A model generated the notes under the pieces. The model made no database searches, was not told where the DNA came from, and saw nothing but the letters and a program-made list of their open reading frames with translations. This document shows positions 16,179 to 24,853 of a stretch of 64,000 nt of DNA, in pieces (the first letter of the stretch is position 1; every line of letters begins with the position of its first letter). The DNA lies in contig NZ_CP036266.1 in assembly GCF_007744075.1 (NCBI RefSeq), forward strand, positions 3,829,748 to 3,893,747, read 5' to 3'. The position numbers were made by a program, and so were the translations under genes. The stretch comes from Gimesia chilikensis (lineage in GTDB: Bacteria; Planctomycetota; Planctomycetia; Planctomycetales; Planctomycetaceae).

Positions 16179-16751
16179 ATGCCACAAATCAGTACAGGCG
16201 ATTTTCGCAAGGGTATTAAAGTTATTGTCGAAGGTGATCCATACGAAATGATCGAGGTCAATTTCGTCAAGCCGGGTAAAGGACAGGCCCTGTATCGCAC
16301 CAGGTTGCGTAATCTGCTGAAGGGCACCATTCTCGACCGCACTTATAAGAGTGGTGGTGAAAGCCTGGAACAGGCTGATATTCGCAAGGGAGACGGTCAG
16401 TTTCTTTATAAAGATGCGACCGGTCTGCACTTCATGGACAATGAGACATATGAGCAATACGCCATTGATGAAGCCGTCTGTGGTAACGCCGCTGATTACC
16501 TTCTGGATGGAGCCATCTGCAGTCTGCTGTTCTGGAACGATCAGCTGATCGGCATGGATCCCCCACAACAGGTGATCGTGGAAGTCACTTACACTGAGCC
16601 TGCTGCAAAAGGTAACACCGCAACCAACGTTACCAAGCCAGCGACTGTTGAAACAGGTGCTACGGTGAACGTTCCCGCCTTCATTAATGTGGGCGAAAAA
16701 ATCAAAGTTGATACCGCCACGGGTTCCTATGTGGAACGCGTCCGCGAGTAA
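16179..16751 (+). CDS. efp: Translation elongation factor P
   Basis: A 190-residue EF-P with the three-domain beta-barrel architecture. It relieves ribosome stalling at polyproline stretches. The loop FVKPGKGQALYRTRLRNLLKGT contains Lys34, the position modified with beta-lysine by EpmA/EpmB in proteobacteria; the presence of epmB next door makes that modification likely here. The KOW-like N-terminus (GDFRKGIKVIVEGDPYEMIEVNF) and C-terminal domain ending GEKIKVDTATGSYVERVRE are typical. The spread PGKGQA and length agree with the lysylated class rather than the arginine-rhamnosylated class, which has Arg at this site. ATG at 16179. It is divergent from epmB. Confidence 0.95.
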   Translation: MPQISTGDFRKGIKVIVEGDPYEMIEVNFVKPGKGQALYRTRLRNLLKGTILDRTYKSGGESLEQADIRKGDGQFLYKDATGLHFMDNETYEQYAIDEAVCGNAADYLLDGAICSLLFWNDQLIGMDPPQQVIVEVTYTEPAAKGNTATNVTKPATVETGATVNVPAFINVGEKIKVDTATGSYVERVRE

Positions 16752-16763
16752 TTCCGAACCTGC

Positions 16764-16793
16764 CCTGCCTGAGGCGGGTCTGTTTCAGGCAGG
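16764..16793 (+). terminator. Possible stem-loop after efp
   Basis: CCTGCCTGA (16764-16772) pairs with TCAGGCAGG (16785-16793) across a 12-base loop, 13 bases after the efp stop. There is no strong T run, so factor-independent termination is only possible. Confidence 0.35.
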
Positions 16794-16846
16794 ATTTCAG
16801 GGCTGATTTGCCATAAATGCTTAGTTTTTATGATTCTTTTGCGTAG

Positions 16847-16858
16847 GTTTCATGAAAC
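16847..16858. repeat. 12-base perfect palindrome before the small membrane protein gene
   Basis: GTTTCATGAAAC is fully self-complementary and may be an operator. A separate stem, CTTCGTAT (16913-16920) with ATACGAAG (16929-16936), follows it. Nothing identifies a cognate regulator. Confidence 0.35.
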
Positions 16859-17013
16859 TGGGCAAAATGATATTGAATTATTAACAGGTGTTGCCAAGAA
16901 TACCTGAACGATCTTCGTATCAATAGATATACGAAGCGCTTAAAGGAGTATACCGCCGGGTCGTCACTGATAATTCGCTGCAAGCGCCACCATGGATCTC
17001 AGGGAGGATTGAC

Positions 17014-17229
17014 ATGGATGTCTGGAATTTGTTTTTGTATGTCGTTGCATCACTGTTAGCGTTGAAATCGCTTGCCTCACTGATGTCTCACCATAAAAAA
17101 GTCGTCGTCCAGCAACTGGCAATCGAGTATACGCAGGAACTCGCCCCCAAAGGGAAGAAATCCCAGGGTCAGACACCCGACCAGCATTCAGAGCTGTCTC
17201 CCGCGGACCAGAACGCTTCAGCAGCCTGA
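17014..17229 (+). CDS. Small single-pass membrane protein, unknown function
   Basis: Seventy-one residues: an N-terminal hydrophobic helix (LFLYVVASLLALKSLASLM) followed by a charged, Gln/Pro/Ser-rich tail (KKVVVQQLAIEYTQELAPKGKK...). The translation signal is strong: AGGGAGGA at 17001-17008 lies 5 bases before ATG 17014. A six-codon upstream reading frame (ATG 16992 to TGA 17012) contains the ribosome binding site and stops one base before the start, so translational coupling is possible. Both neighbours, efp and miaB, act in translation, but no link can be shown. It is 92 bases from miaB, on the same strand. Confidence 0.7.
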   Translation: MDVWNLFLYVVASLLALKSLASLMSHHKKVVVQQLAIEYTQELAPKGKKSQGQTPDQHSELSPADQNASAA

Positions 17230-17321
17230 GACTCATCTGCTCTGTTTCTGCCCTGATTTTCGTGGGAACTTCAAGGCTTTCTGGATTGGCCTTTCTCTCA
17301 ATTGAATAAGTATTACAGTTC

Positions 17322-18860
17322 ATGTCTCAATCAGAAGAAATCACGCAGGAAGTTCCACCAGCAGTCCAGGCAGATTCCGCTCCGGATGCGGTGGTGACCG
17401 ACCACAACCATAAGCTCTACATCGAAACCGTCGGCTGTCAGATGAATATGCTGGACAGCGAGCTCGTGGTAGCTGACCTGCGTAAACGGGGATATGAACT
17501 GACCCAGAACGTCAAAGAAGCGGAGACCGTTCTGTTCAACACCTGCAGTGTCCGCGAACACGCAGAGCATAAGATTTACAGCTCTCTGGGGCGGCTTCGC
17601 TACGGTGCCCGTAAGAACCCCAAAAAAGTGATCGGCGTGATGGGCTGCATGGCTCAGAAAGACCAGAAGCTGATCTTCCAGAAAGCCCCCCAGGTCGATT
17701 TCGTAGTCGGCACCGGACAACTGGCACAGGTCGCCGACCTGATCGACAAAGCGCGCGTGAATCATAGCCAGAATAAACGCAGCCGGGAACTGGCTGTCGG
17801 ACTGGGACGAAAAGACGGCAAGCGGGATGAGATCACCAACAGTTTCCAGAGTTACGATCCGCTGCGTGATCCGGAGATGCGACCTTCGCCTTACCAGGCA
17901 TTCGTCCGCATTATGATCGGCTGCGATAAATTCTGTTCCTACTGCGTGGTCCCTTCGACGCGCGGCCCCGAACAGAGCCGTTCACCACGAGAAATTCTGT
18001 CCGAAGTCAAAGTACTCGCCGATCAGGGAGTCAAAGAGGTCACACTGCTGGGACAGACCGTCAACAGCTACAAACACACGCAGGACGGAAAACTCTTCCG
18101 CCTGTCTGACCTGCTCTACCTGATCCATGATGTCGCAGGCATCGATCGTATCAAATTCGTTACCAGTTACCCCAAAGACATGACCAACGACCTGCTGGAA
18201 GCAATCCGGGACCTGCCCAAGGCAACCCGCTACCTGCACGTCCCGCTGCAGCATGGCTGCGACGACGTTCTGAAGCACATGAAGCGGGGATACACGGTCG
18301 AAGATTACCGGGACATGATGCAACGCATCAACGAGATTCTGCCCGGCTGCTCGGTTTCCAGCGACTTCATCGTCGGTCATCCAGGTGAGACTGAAGAGTC
18401 ACACCAGAAGAGCCTGGACTCAATTCGCGAATTCCGGTTCAAAAACAGCTTCATCTTCAAGTACAGCGAGCGTCCTGGAACCAAGGCGGCCGAGCGATTT
18501 GCCGACGACATTCCCGAGGATGTCAAAAAACGCCGTAATAACGAAATGCTCGATCTGCAAAACGAAATCAGCGAAGAAGACAACGCAGAATTCATCGGCA
18601 AACAGGTTGAAGTGCTGGTCGAAGGTCCGAGTAAGTCTGCCCTAAAGGCCAGCGATAACGTATCCAAAGAATCGCTGGCGGAACAGTTGATGGGACGTTC
18701 CAAGTGTGACCGGATTGTGGTCTTCGATGGAAATCCCCGACTGGCTGGTTCGCTGGCTGATGTCGAGGTGATCGACGTGACCCCCACGACGCTGATCGGG
18801 AATATCATTACCCGCGAATACCAGCATCAGACCGGTGCATCGCTCCCCATCCTGCAGTAA
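17322..18860 (+). CDS. miaB: tRNA-2-methylthio-N6-dimethylallyladenosine synthase
   Basis: Adds the methylthio group to i6A37 in tRNAs reading codons that start with U. The 512-residue protein has the three MiaB regions: an N-terminal UPF0004 domain with YIETVGCQMN (Cys39), Cys75 (NTCSVREHAE) and Cys109 (GCMAQ) for the auxiliary cluster; a radical SAM domain with C201-DKF-C205-SY-C208 and VVPSTRG; and a C-terminal TRAM domain after about residue 430 (IGKQVEVLVEGPSK). MiaB needs dimethylallylated tRNA made by MiaA, not seen here. ATG at 17322; the protein has a roughly 30-residue N-terminal extension compared with minimal MiaB. A convergent epimerase gene ends 6 bases after its stop. Confidence 0.93.
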   Translation: MSQSEEITQEVPPAVQADSAPDAVVTDHNHKLYIETVGCQMNMLDSELVVADLRKRGYELTQNVKEAETVLFNTCSVREHAEHKIYSSLGRLRYGARKNPKKVIGVMGCMAQKDQKLIFQKAPQVDFVVGTGQLAQVADLIDKARVNHSQNKRSRELAVGLGRKDGKRDEITNSFQSYDPLRDPEMRPSPYQAFVRIMIGCDKFCSYCVVPSTRGPEQSRSPREILSEVKVLADQGVKEVTLLGQTVNSYKHTQDGKLFRLSDLLYLIHDVAGIDRIKFVTSYPKDMTNDLLEAIRDLPKATRYLHVPLQHGCDDVLKHMKRGYTVEDYRDMMQRINEILPGCSVSSDFIVGHPGETEESHQKSLDSIREFRFKNSFIFKYSERPGTKAAERFADDIPEDVKKRRNNEMLDLQNEISEEDNAEFIGKQVEVLVEGPSKSALKASDNVSKESLAEQLMGRSKCDRIVVFDGNPRLAGSLADVEVIDVTPTTLIGNIITREYQHQTGASLPILQ

Positions 18861-18866
18861 TCTGAA

Positions 18867-19766
18867 CTACAGAACGCTGCGGAATGCATCTTCCAGTTGC
18901 GGATACTGGAACTGAAAGCCCGCTTCGTTCAGCTTTTTCGGAACCACCCGGGCACTGGTCAGCATCAGTTCCTGTCCCATCTCGCCAAACGCGGTTTTGA
19001 CGCCCCACGCAGGAACGGGAAGACAGGTCGGACGTGACAGGACCTTTCCCAGGGTCTTTGTGAATTCCAGATTGGTAACTTCATCCGGGGCGACAAAGTT
19101 GACCGGTCCTGCCAGCTCGCTGTGGTTGAGGCAGAACTGCAATGCGTTAATCACATCCGGCAGTGCGATCCAGCTCCAGTATTGTTTTCCCGAGCCGAGC
19201 CTGCCTCCGACGCCCATTTTGAATGGCGTCAGCATCTGTCCCAGTGCCCCTCCCTTGCGGTCGAGAATCATGCCGAATCGCATGTTGACGACACGGATGC
19301 CCGCATCCTGGGCTGGTAAAGTGGCCTGTTCCCATGCCTGACAGACATCGGCCAGAAACCCTTCTCCCCGTGGACTGGACTCATCGAGTCGTTCCTCACC
19401 ACGATCTCCGTAGAAGCCAACTGCGGAGGCGCAGAGAAAGACGGTCGGTTTCTGTTCCAGTGTCGCCAGCTGACTGGCCAGCAGGGAAGTCGATTGAAAA
19501 CGACTGTTGAAGATTTTCTGTTTCACTTCCGGGGACCAGCGTTTGCCGGCTATATTGACGCCCCCCAGATGAACCACTGTGTCTACACCATCAAATGCCT
19601 GGGGCTCCAGTTGTCCCTCTGCAGGATTCCACACGACCGAAGTCTGTTGTGTATCTGGTGACTGCTTGCGGACCAGGCGGACGATTTCACAGTCGGGTTC
19701 TGCTTCGAGTCGTTGACATAACGCCGAACCGACCAGTCCGGAACTTCCTGAAATGAGAACTTTCAT
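18867..19766 (-). CDS. NAD(P)-dependent epimerase, YfcH/SulA (TIGR01777) type
   Basis: A 299-residue short-chain dehydrogenase/epimerase, close in length to E. coli YfcH (297). The nucleotide-binding motif is GSSGLVGS (Gly7, 10, 13 region of MKVLISGSSGLVGS), with DTVVHLGGVNIAGKRW, FLCASAVGFYGDRGEE and a C-terminal domain containing SRPTCLPVPAWGVK and RVVPKKL. These are the marks of the YfcH family, whose biochemical substrate is unknown. ATG 19766 is preferred (GGAAAAG upstream); the frame runs to 19874 without a better start. It diverges from the phospholipase D-like gene and converges with miaB. Confidence 0.85.
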   Translation of the reverse strand: MKVLISGSSGLVGSALCQRLEAEPDCEIVRLVRKQSPDTQQTSVVWNPAEGQLEPQAFDGVDTVVHLGGVNIAGKRWSPEVKQKIFNSRFQSTSLLASQLATLEQKPTVFLCASAVGFYGDRGEERLDESSPRGEGFLADVCQAWEQATLPAQDAGIRVVNMRFGMILDRKGGALGQMLTPFKMGVGGRLGSGKQYWSWIALPDVINALQFCLNHSELAGPVNFVAPDEVTNLEFTKTLGKVLSRPTCLPVPAWGVKTAFGEMGQELMLTSARVVPKKLNEAGFQFQYPQLEDAFRSVL

Positions 19767-19872
19767 GAGAGTGTCTTTTCCAATCCCTGGGGAATCGCTA
19801 CTATAAAATATTGAGTGCGCAAAGCTTGCACTGCCTGTCTTTATTGTAGCCTGCCCCCGGTAAGAGACCATC

Positions 19873-20565
19873 ATGGATCGTTCACAAATTCGAAAGATGC
19901 TGCTGCAGACGTTTGAAGATTTTCAGATGACCCGCAGTGAACGCTCCGCTTTGAATCAGATTTTTGATCATCTGAACCTCTCAGACCACCATCTGGCTCT
20001 CATCCGTGCTGAGGCGTTTCAGATCTTCAAAGATCAGCAGCCGGTCCCCGGTATGCGTGAAAAAAGCCTCGGCTGGCTGGAAGACGTGATGAAGATCCTC
20101 TCGCGGCCGGCCAGTGAAGATTCTGCCATGAAGTCGGAAGCCTGGTTCAGTCCACACGATGAATGTGCCCATCGCATCTGCAGAATGATTGGCTCAGCGA
20201 CTCGTCAGATCGATATCTGTGTCTTCACAATTACCGATGACCGTGTTTCCGAGGCGATACAGGAAGCGCACCGCCGCAGTGTCTCGGTGCGTATCATCTC
20301 CGATGATGATAAATCCTTTGATCCCGGTTCCGATATCGACCGTCTCTCGCGTGCCGGGATTCCGGTTCGCATTGACCGCAGCCAGTATCATATGCATCAT
20401 AAGTTTGCACTCTTTGATTCGAAATACGTACTGACCGGCAGCTACAACTGGACCCGGAGTGCGTCTGAAAAAAACGAAGAGAATTTTATCATCACCAGCG
20501 ATCCGGCGCTGCTGTTTCGCTTTGAATCCGAGTTTGAAAAGTTGTGGAACCGCTACGACAACTGA
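19873..20565 (+). CDS. Phospholipase D-like protein with a single HKD motif
   Basis: A 230-residue protein with a short helical N-terminus (about 1-70) and a PLD fold at about 90-225. The active-site motif HHKFALFD followed by YVLTGSYNWTRSA is the HxKxxxxD hallmark, and SEKNEENFIIT completes it. Single-HKD proteins of this size (Nuc, mitochondrial PLD-like) act as dimers, either as nucleases or cardiolipin hydrolases. No signal peptide is seen, so a cytoplasmic nuclease-like role is more likely than a secreted phospholipase. ATG at 19873. The sulfatase gene starts 49 bases after its stop on the same strand. Confidence 0.82.
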   Translation: MDRSQIRKMLLQTFEDFQMTRSERSALNQIFDHLNLSDHHLALIRAEAFQIFKDQQPVPGMREKSLGWLEDVMKILSRPASEDSAMKSEAWFSPHDECAHRICRMIGSATRQIDICVFTITDDRVSEAIQEAHRRSVSVRIISDDDKSFDPGSDIDRLSRAGIPVRIDRSQYHMHHKFALFDSKYVLTGSYNWTRSASEKNEENFIITSDPALLFRFESEFEKLWNRYDN

Positions 20566-20614
20566 AGATGTTTACGCCCTGAATAGTGTATACGATCAGA
20601 GAGAAAGCTCAACC

Positions 20615-21985
20615 ATGAATGTGCTCAACCTGCTCCGCTATCTGTTTCCGGTATTTCTGGTTCTGATTATTGGAAACCAATCCCTTCAGGCTCAAAAGAG
20701 TCAGGCACGTCCCAATGTGCTGGTGATACTGGTAGACGATCTGGGATATGGCGATCTCAGCAGCTATGGTGCTACAGATCTCAAATCCCCTCACATTGAT
20801 GCGCTGCTGAAACGGGGCATGAAATTCAATAATTTCTACGCCAACTGTCCGGTCTGCTCCCCTACCCGGGCAGCATTGCTCACGGGACGCTACCAGGACA
20901 TGGTGGGGGTGCCCGGCGTTATCCGAACCCATCCGCAAAACAGCTGGGGTTATCTCGTCCCCTCGGCAGTTACCCTGGCCGATGTCTTTCAAGAGGCCGG
21001 TTATCACACAGGGATTGTGGGTAAATGGCATCTGGGGCTGGAAGCGCCCAATGTCCCGAATCAACGTGGATTTGATTTCTTTCGCGGTTTCCTGGGTGAC
21101 ATGATGGACGATTATTACCACCATCGACGCCACGATGTCAATTACATGCGATTCAACGAACAGCAGGTGGATCCGGAAGGGCACGCTACAGATCTGTTTA
21201 CAGAATGGACCTGCGATTTCCTCAAGCAACAGGCACAAACGGAGCAACCCTTCTTTCTCTATCTGGCATATAATGCCCCGCATACTCCCATCCAACCGCC
21301 GGCTGACTGGCTCGAGAAAGTCAAACAGCGCGAAGCTGGTATCGACCCAGCCCGGGCTAAGCTGGTGGCACTGATCGAGCATCTGGATGCGGGTATCGGC
21401 GAGGTGGTGAAAACCCTGGATGAAACCGGATTAAGCGAGAATACCCTGGTCATCTTCAGTTCCGACAATGGTGGTCAGTTAAGTGTGGGAGCCAATAACG
21501 GCGATCTGCGTGATGGTAAACAGAGTATGTATGAAGGGGGCCTGAAAGTTCCCACGGGCATTGTCTGGAAAGGTCACATCTCACCGAATGTGGAAACCGA
21601 TTTCATGGCGATGTCGATGGATCTGTTTCCTACCGTCTGTGAAGCCGCAGGCATCAAAGTTCCTGCAGGTTTGGACTCGGTCAGCATTCTGCCGACACTG
21701 GAGGGTAAGGCACAAACACCATTGCGAAAGCACTGGTTCTTCCGTCGACGTGAAGGGGGCAACCGTTATGGAGGAAAAACCATCGAAGCCGTTCGCAGTG
21801 GTGACTGGAAACTACTACAGAACAGTCCCTTCGCTCCGCTGGAACTTTACAATCTGAAAGCAGATCCCCTCGAGAAAGAGAATCTGGCGGAAAAGAACCG
21901 CAAGAAGTTCAATGAGCTTTCGACACTCCTACGTGCAGAAATTCAGCGATACGGCAGTGTTCCCTGGCAGAAACCACTCAAGTAA
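20615..21985 (+). CDS. Secreted sulfatase (arylsulfatase family)
   Basis: A 456-residue type I sulfatase. After the signal peptide (MNVLNLLRYLFPVFLVLIIG...QAQ) it has VILVDDLGYGD (metal ligands Asp41-Asp42) and the formylglycine-forming motif C81-S-P-T-R85 in CPVCSPTRAALLTGRY. Further motifs are GKWHLG, the HTPIQPP histidine segment and FSSDNGG. Cys81 must be converted to formylglycine by a separate enzyme, not seen here. Planctomycetes carry dozens of these for degrading sulfated algal polysaccharides. ATG at 20615 has an AGAGAGAAAG ribosome binding site and starts the signal peptide. The substrate is not predictable from sequence. Confidence 0.92.
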   Translation: MNVLNLLRYLFPVFLVLIIGNQSLQAQKSQARPNVLVILVDDLGYGDLSSYGATDLKSPHIDALLKRGMKFNNFYANCPVCSPTRAALLTGRYQDMVGVPGVIRTHPQNSWGYLVPSAVTLADVFQEAGYHTGIVGKWHLGLEAPNVPNQRGFDFFRGFLGDMMDDYYHHRRHDVNYMRFNEQQVDPEGHATDLFTEWTCDFLKQQAQTEQPFFLYLAYNAPHTPIQPPADWLEKVKQREAGIDPARAKLVALIEHLDAGIGEVVKTLDETGLSENTLVIFSSDNGGQLSVGANNGDLRDGKQSMYEGGLKVPTGIVWKGHISPNVETDFMAMSMDLFPTVCEAAGIKVPAGLDSVSILPTLEGKAQTPLRKHWFFRRREGGNRYGGKTIEAVRSGDWKLLQNSPFAPLELYNLKADPLEKENLAEKNRKKFNELSTLLRAEIQRYGSVPWQKPLK

Positions 21986-21996
21986 GTCGGACGAGC

Positions 21997-22518
21997 TTAT
22001 TTATAAACCGTCGCGCCACCCAGATTGGATTTGAGGTCATCGATGGTCTGGGGCTTAATCACGGTTCCGTAGAGGAAGATTTTCTTCAGCTTGGGAAAAC
22101 GGGTCAGTTTGCTGACTTCAGCATCGCTTACGCGTGTGTAAGACAGTTCCAGTGATTTCAGACGGGGGAGATCCTGAATCAATACCAGTCCCTTGTCCGT
22201 GAGATTGGTGCCGTGCAGGTTCAATGTTTCCAGATAAGGCAGATCTGACAGTTTCTGTAAGTCGATATTTTTCAGTTTGGCATTTGTCAGATCGATTTCC
22301 CGTACGGCAAAACCCGATTCCGGGATATCGGCGGCTGTCTCAATGGGGAGATCGCTATGGACTGGTACCACTTTTCCTCCCAGTTTCAGTACAAATTCTG
22401 TGGCTGCTTTGCTGTTGGAATCGCTTTTATTTCCACAGCCGGTGACGAGCAGGATTGTCAGACTGAATGCCAGTCCCCACACTAATTTGCTCGTGAATGT
22501 TTCTTGTGACCATTTCAT
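21997..22518 (-). CDS. Leucine-rich-repeat lipoprotein
   Basis: A 173-residue lipoprotein with the lipobox LLVTGC (Cys28). From about residue 85 it carries LRR-like repeats of about 24 residues: LPYLETLNLHGTNLTDKGL, LPRLKSLELSYTRVSDAEV and FPKLKKIFLYGTVIKPQTI, of the 'LxxLxLxxTxxTDxxL' type common in planctomycetes. It probably mediates protein binding on an envelope surface. ATG at 22518 has GGAAAAA upstream. Its promoter lies in the shared region with the divergent release-factor-like gene, beside a palindrome. It converges on the sulfatase gene, 11 bases away. Confidence 0.8.
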   Translation of the reverse strand: MKWSQETFTSKLVWGLAFSLTILLVTGCGNKSDSNSKAATEFVLKLGGKVVPVHSDLPIETAADIPESGFAVREIDLTNAKLKNIDLQKLSDLPYLETLNLHGTNLTDKGLVLIQDLPRLKSLELSYTRVSDAEVSKLTRFPKLKKIFLYGTVIKPQTIDDLKSNLGGATVYK

Positions 22519-22618
22519 GGCGTTTTTCCGTTTTCGGCTAAGATGTGGTTTCTGTCAAAAAATTCTAGAGAATTCTTTTACGGCCCATCTATAATGTATC
22601 ATAAGACCGTGCATCATA

Positions 22619-22634
22619 ATCGGTTGCAACCGAT
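22619..22634. promoter_or_regulatory. 16-base perfect palindrome, possible operator
   Basis: ATCGGTTGCAACCGAT is a full palindrome, in the 176-base divergent region between the LRR lipoprotein and release-factor-like genes. About one such 16-base palindrome is expected by chance in a window of this size, so only its intergenic position makes it notable. Confidence 0.35.
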
Positions 22635-22694
22635 CTGTGAAGCTGGTCAGAGAAAACTCTCGACATCCCCTGACTCGAAAAGTGACCTATCAGA

Positions 22695-23228
22695 ATGACA
22701 TCTTCTTCCCCTGAACTGCTGGCGGATGAGATCCACCCCGCCTCGTTGGATCAGGATCTCTTACTGAAAGATTGCCAGATTCAAAATGTGCGACGCTCCG
22801 GTCCGGGTGGCCAGCATCGCAACAAGGTTGAAACTGGAGTAGTAATCAAGCATGTGCCCACGGGAGTCACCGCCGAAGCTTCGGAGAAGCGGCAACAGGG
22901 GCGGAACCGCTCAGTCGCTCTCTTTCGACTTCGCATCAATCTGGCGATTGATTGCCGGTTAAAGCACTTTGGAGAGGCTCCCTCCAAACTCTGGCAACGA
23001 CGGATTCTTAACGGGACTGTGAAAGTCAATTCCGAACATGATGAGTTCCCGGCTTTGCTGGCAGAGTCCCTCGATGTTCTGACACACTTCCAGTTTGATC
23101 CCAAAGAAGCCAGTCTGTTTCTGGGCTGCACCTCTTCACAATTAATCAAGTTTCTAAAGAAGGAACCCCGGGCATTTGCCTGGCTGAATTCAAAGCGTCA
23201 GGCTGCGGGAATGCACGCCTTAAAATAG
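22695..23228 (+). CDS. Peptide chain release factor-like protein with GGQ domain
   Basis: A 177-residue protein with the catalytic release-factor motif Gly38-Gly39-Gln40 in RRSGPGGQHRNKVETGV, in which Gln is methylated and triggers peptidyl-tRNA hydrolysis. It lacks the codon-recognition domain of RF1/RF2 and so is an ArfB/YaeJ or other rescue-type member. The basic stretch EKRQQGRNRSVALFRLR follows. The C-terminal part (about 120-177, LGCTSSQLIKFLKKEPRAFAWLN) is longer and not the simple basic tail of ArfB, so its ribosome contact may differ. ATG at 22695 has no strong ribosome binding site. It is divergent from the lipoprotein gene. Confidence 0.85.
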   Translation: MTSSSPELLADEIHPASLDQDLLLKDCQIQNVRRSGPGGQHRNKVETGVVIKHVPTGVTAEASEKRQQGRNRSVALFRLRINLAIDCRLKHFGEAPSKLWQRRILNGTVKVNSEHDEFPALLAESLDVLTHFQFDPKEASLFLGCTSSQLIKFLKKEPRAFAWLNSKRQAAGMHALK

Positions 23229-23382
23229 AGACGCGACCATCGATACATTTTAAGAACGCATAGAGCGCCCGGCTTCACTTGCATAGAACTTTGAATTCTG
23301 GCTGATAGAATGGAGACTGTTCCCGGATTCACCAGGACACGGCATCAAGACAAACCGACCCCCAGATAGCAACTGGCATTTT

Positions 23383-24795
23383 ATGAAGCATTTTTTCCAC
23401 CATGTATGGCAAAAACGGTCGCAAGTGGGGCCCTGGCTGTTTCTGATGCTGCTCTCGGGCATCATCTTCAAATACACCTATGATGCTCCCCTGACCCTGG
23501 GGCAGTTCCACCATAATCTGCCTCTGCTGCTCCGCGTAGTCGCGGTGGCCCTCTGTCTGTGGAGCATCTATCAGATCCTGATGGTCTTTTTTCCAGGACT
23601 GCAGAAATATCAGATCAAACGGATCGGACGCAACCGGGTCTCCCTGCCCCGGGACGGGATCGTCTATCTGTTAATGATGACAGTCCTGTTTGTGGGCTCC
23701 GTGCTCTCCCGGGAAAATATGCTGATGCTGGTCTTCGCGATGATGACCGGACCATTCGTCTTGAACGGCTGGATTACCTACAGCATGCTGAAACAGATTC
23801 AGCTGAAACGCTTGATTCCCCAGCGGGTCATGGTCGGGGAGACTTTCACCGCCGAAATCATACTGGAAAACAATAAAAAGGTACTCGCTGCCCATCTGAT
23901 GGAAGTAACAGACGAAGTCATCAATGGAGATGACCAGTTAAGTCCGTCGGTTGTATTTCGCAGAGTCGGTCCTCGGCAGCAGGTATCTGCGCATTATTCT
24001 GCCAAACTCATGCGTCGGGGAATCTATGAATTTGGTCCCCTGCAGGTATCCACCCGCTATCCCCTGGGGCTCGTCAAGCGGGGGGCGGTCTTTTCCGAAT
24101 TCAGTGAGTTGATTGTTCATCCGCAGATTGGTCGTCTGAGTTCACAATGGGCGGACGATTTCTTCTCGATTGCGGAAGTCGCGCAGCAGAGCCGCAGTCG
24201 AAAAGGCGTGTTTGATGACGAATTCAATCATATCCGTGAATATCGAACCGGCGACAGCCAGCGTGCGATTCACTGGAGGAGTTCCGCGCGCCTGGGTGAG
24301 TTGATGGTCCAGGAATACCACCAGAACCGCAATTACGACCTGATTATCGGCCTGGATCTGTGGTTACCTGCCTACCCGAGCGAGCAGCAGTCCGAACGCA
24401 TGGAGTGGGCGATCAGTTTCATAGGCACCCTGTGCCGCGAACATTTACGCTACAGCCGCGACACGAAACTGACTCTGGTATCGCAAGGGAAAACCCTGGA
24501 AACGCTGGAAGTCGGCATCGGATCACAAGGGCTGGAATATCTGCTGGACTTTCTGGCGACGGTACAACCGGGAAAATCGACCGTCAAGAAGGAGTTTCCC
24601 AGACTGGTGGCTGAAGCCAGCACACCTCGTTCCCGCACTGTGCTGATTACGACACGCTGCGAACAGGACGTCCCCAAACGGGAACGTCTGCAGACCTGCT
24701 TTGAAGAGCCGGGTAACGAGCTCAGTGGTCAATGGAGACTGCTCGAGGCTGACCCCGAAATTCTTTCCCGCTGGTTGATTTTGGAAAACAGTTAA
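23383..24795 (+). CDS. DUF58-domain membrane protein
   Basis: A 470-residue protein with hydrophobic segments near residues 14-35, 45-75 and 85-130 (FLMLLSGIIF, LLRVVAVALCLWSIY, VLFVGSVL...MLMLVFAMMTG), followed by a cytoplasmic or periplasmic beta-rich region. The DUF58 signature is EYRTGDSQRAIHWRSSARLG (about 288-307) with VQEYHQNRNYD. DUF58 proteins are usually partnered with MoxR ATPases and with transglutaminase-like proteins, and the next gene is such a protein (59 bases on). No MoxR lies beside this pair; a MoxR gene with its own DUF58 lies at 58-59 kb. ATG at 23383. The function is unknown beyond an envelope-related role. Confidence 0.85.
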   Translation: MKHFFHHVWQKRSQVGPWLFLMLLSGIIFKYTYDAPLTLGQFHHNLPLLLRVVAVALCLWSIYQILMVFFPGLQKYQIKRIGRNRVSLPRDGIVYLLMMTVLFVGSVLSRENMLMLVFAMMTGPFVLNGWITYSMLKQIQLKRLIPQRVMVGETFTAEIILENNKKVLAAHLMEVTDEVINGDDQLSPSVVFRRVGPRQQVSAHYSAKLMRRGIYEFGPLQVSTRYPLGLVKRGAVFSEFSELIVHPQIGRLSSQWADDFFSIAEVAQQSRSRKGVFDDEFNHIREYRTGDSQRAIHWRSSARLGELMVQEYHQNRNYDLIIGLDLWLPAYPSEQQSERMEWAISFIGTLCREHLRYSRDTKLTLVSQGKTLETLEVGIGSQGLEYLLDFLATVQPGKSTVKKEFPRLVAEASTPRSRTVLITTRCEQDVPKRERLQTCFEEPGNELSGQWRLLEADPEILSRWLILENS

Positions 24796-24853
24796 CGAAT
24801 TGATTGGTTGGTTGAAATAACGTTCCACCATTTCAGATAGAGAAGAATTACTG

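Noticed and set aside
22590-22595. TATAAT on the plus strand before the release-factor-like gene
   Set aside because: No TTG-type -35 at 15-19 bases upstream and 100 bases from the start codon, so not called a promoter.
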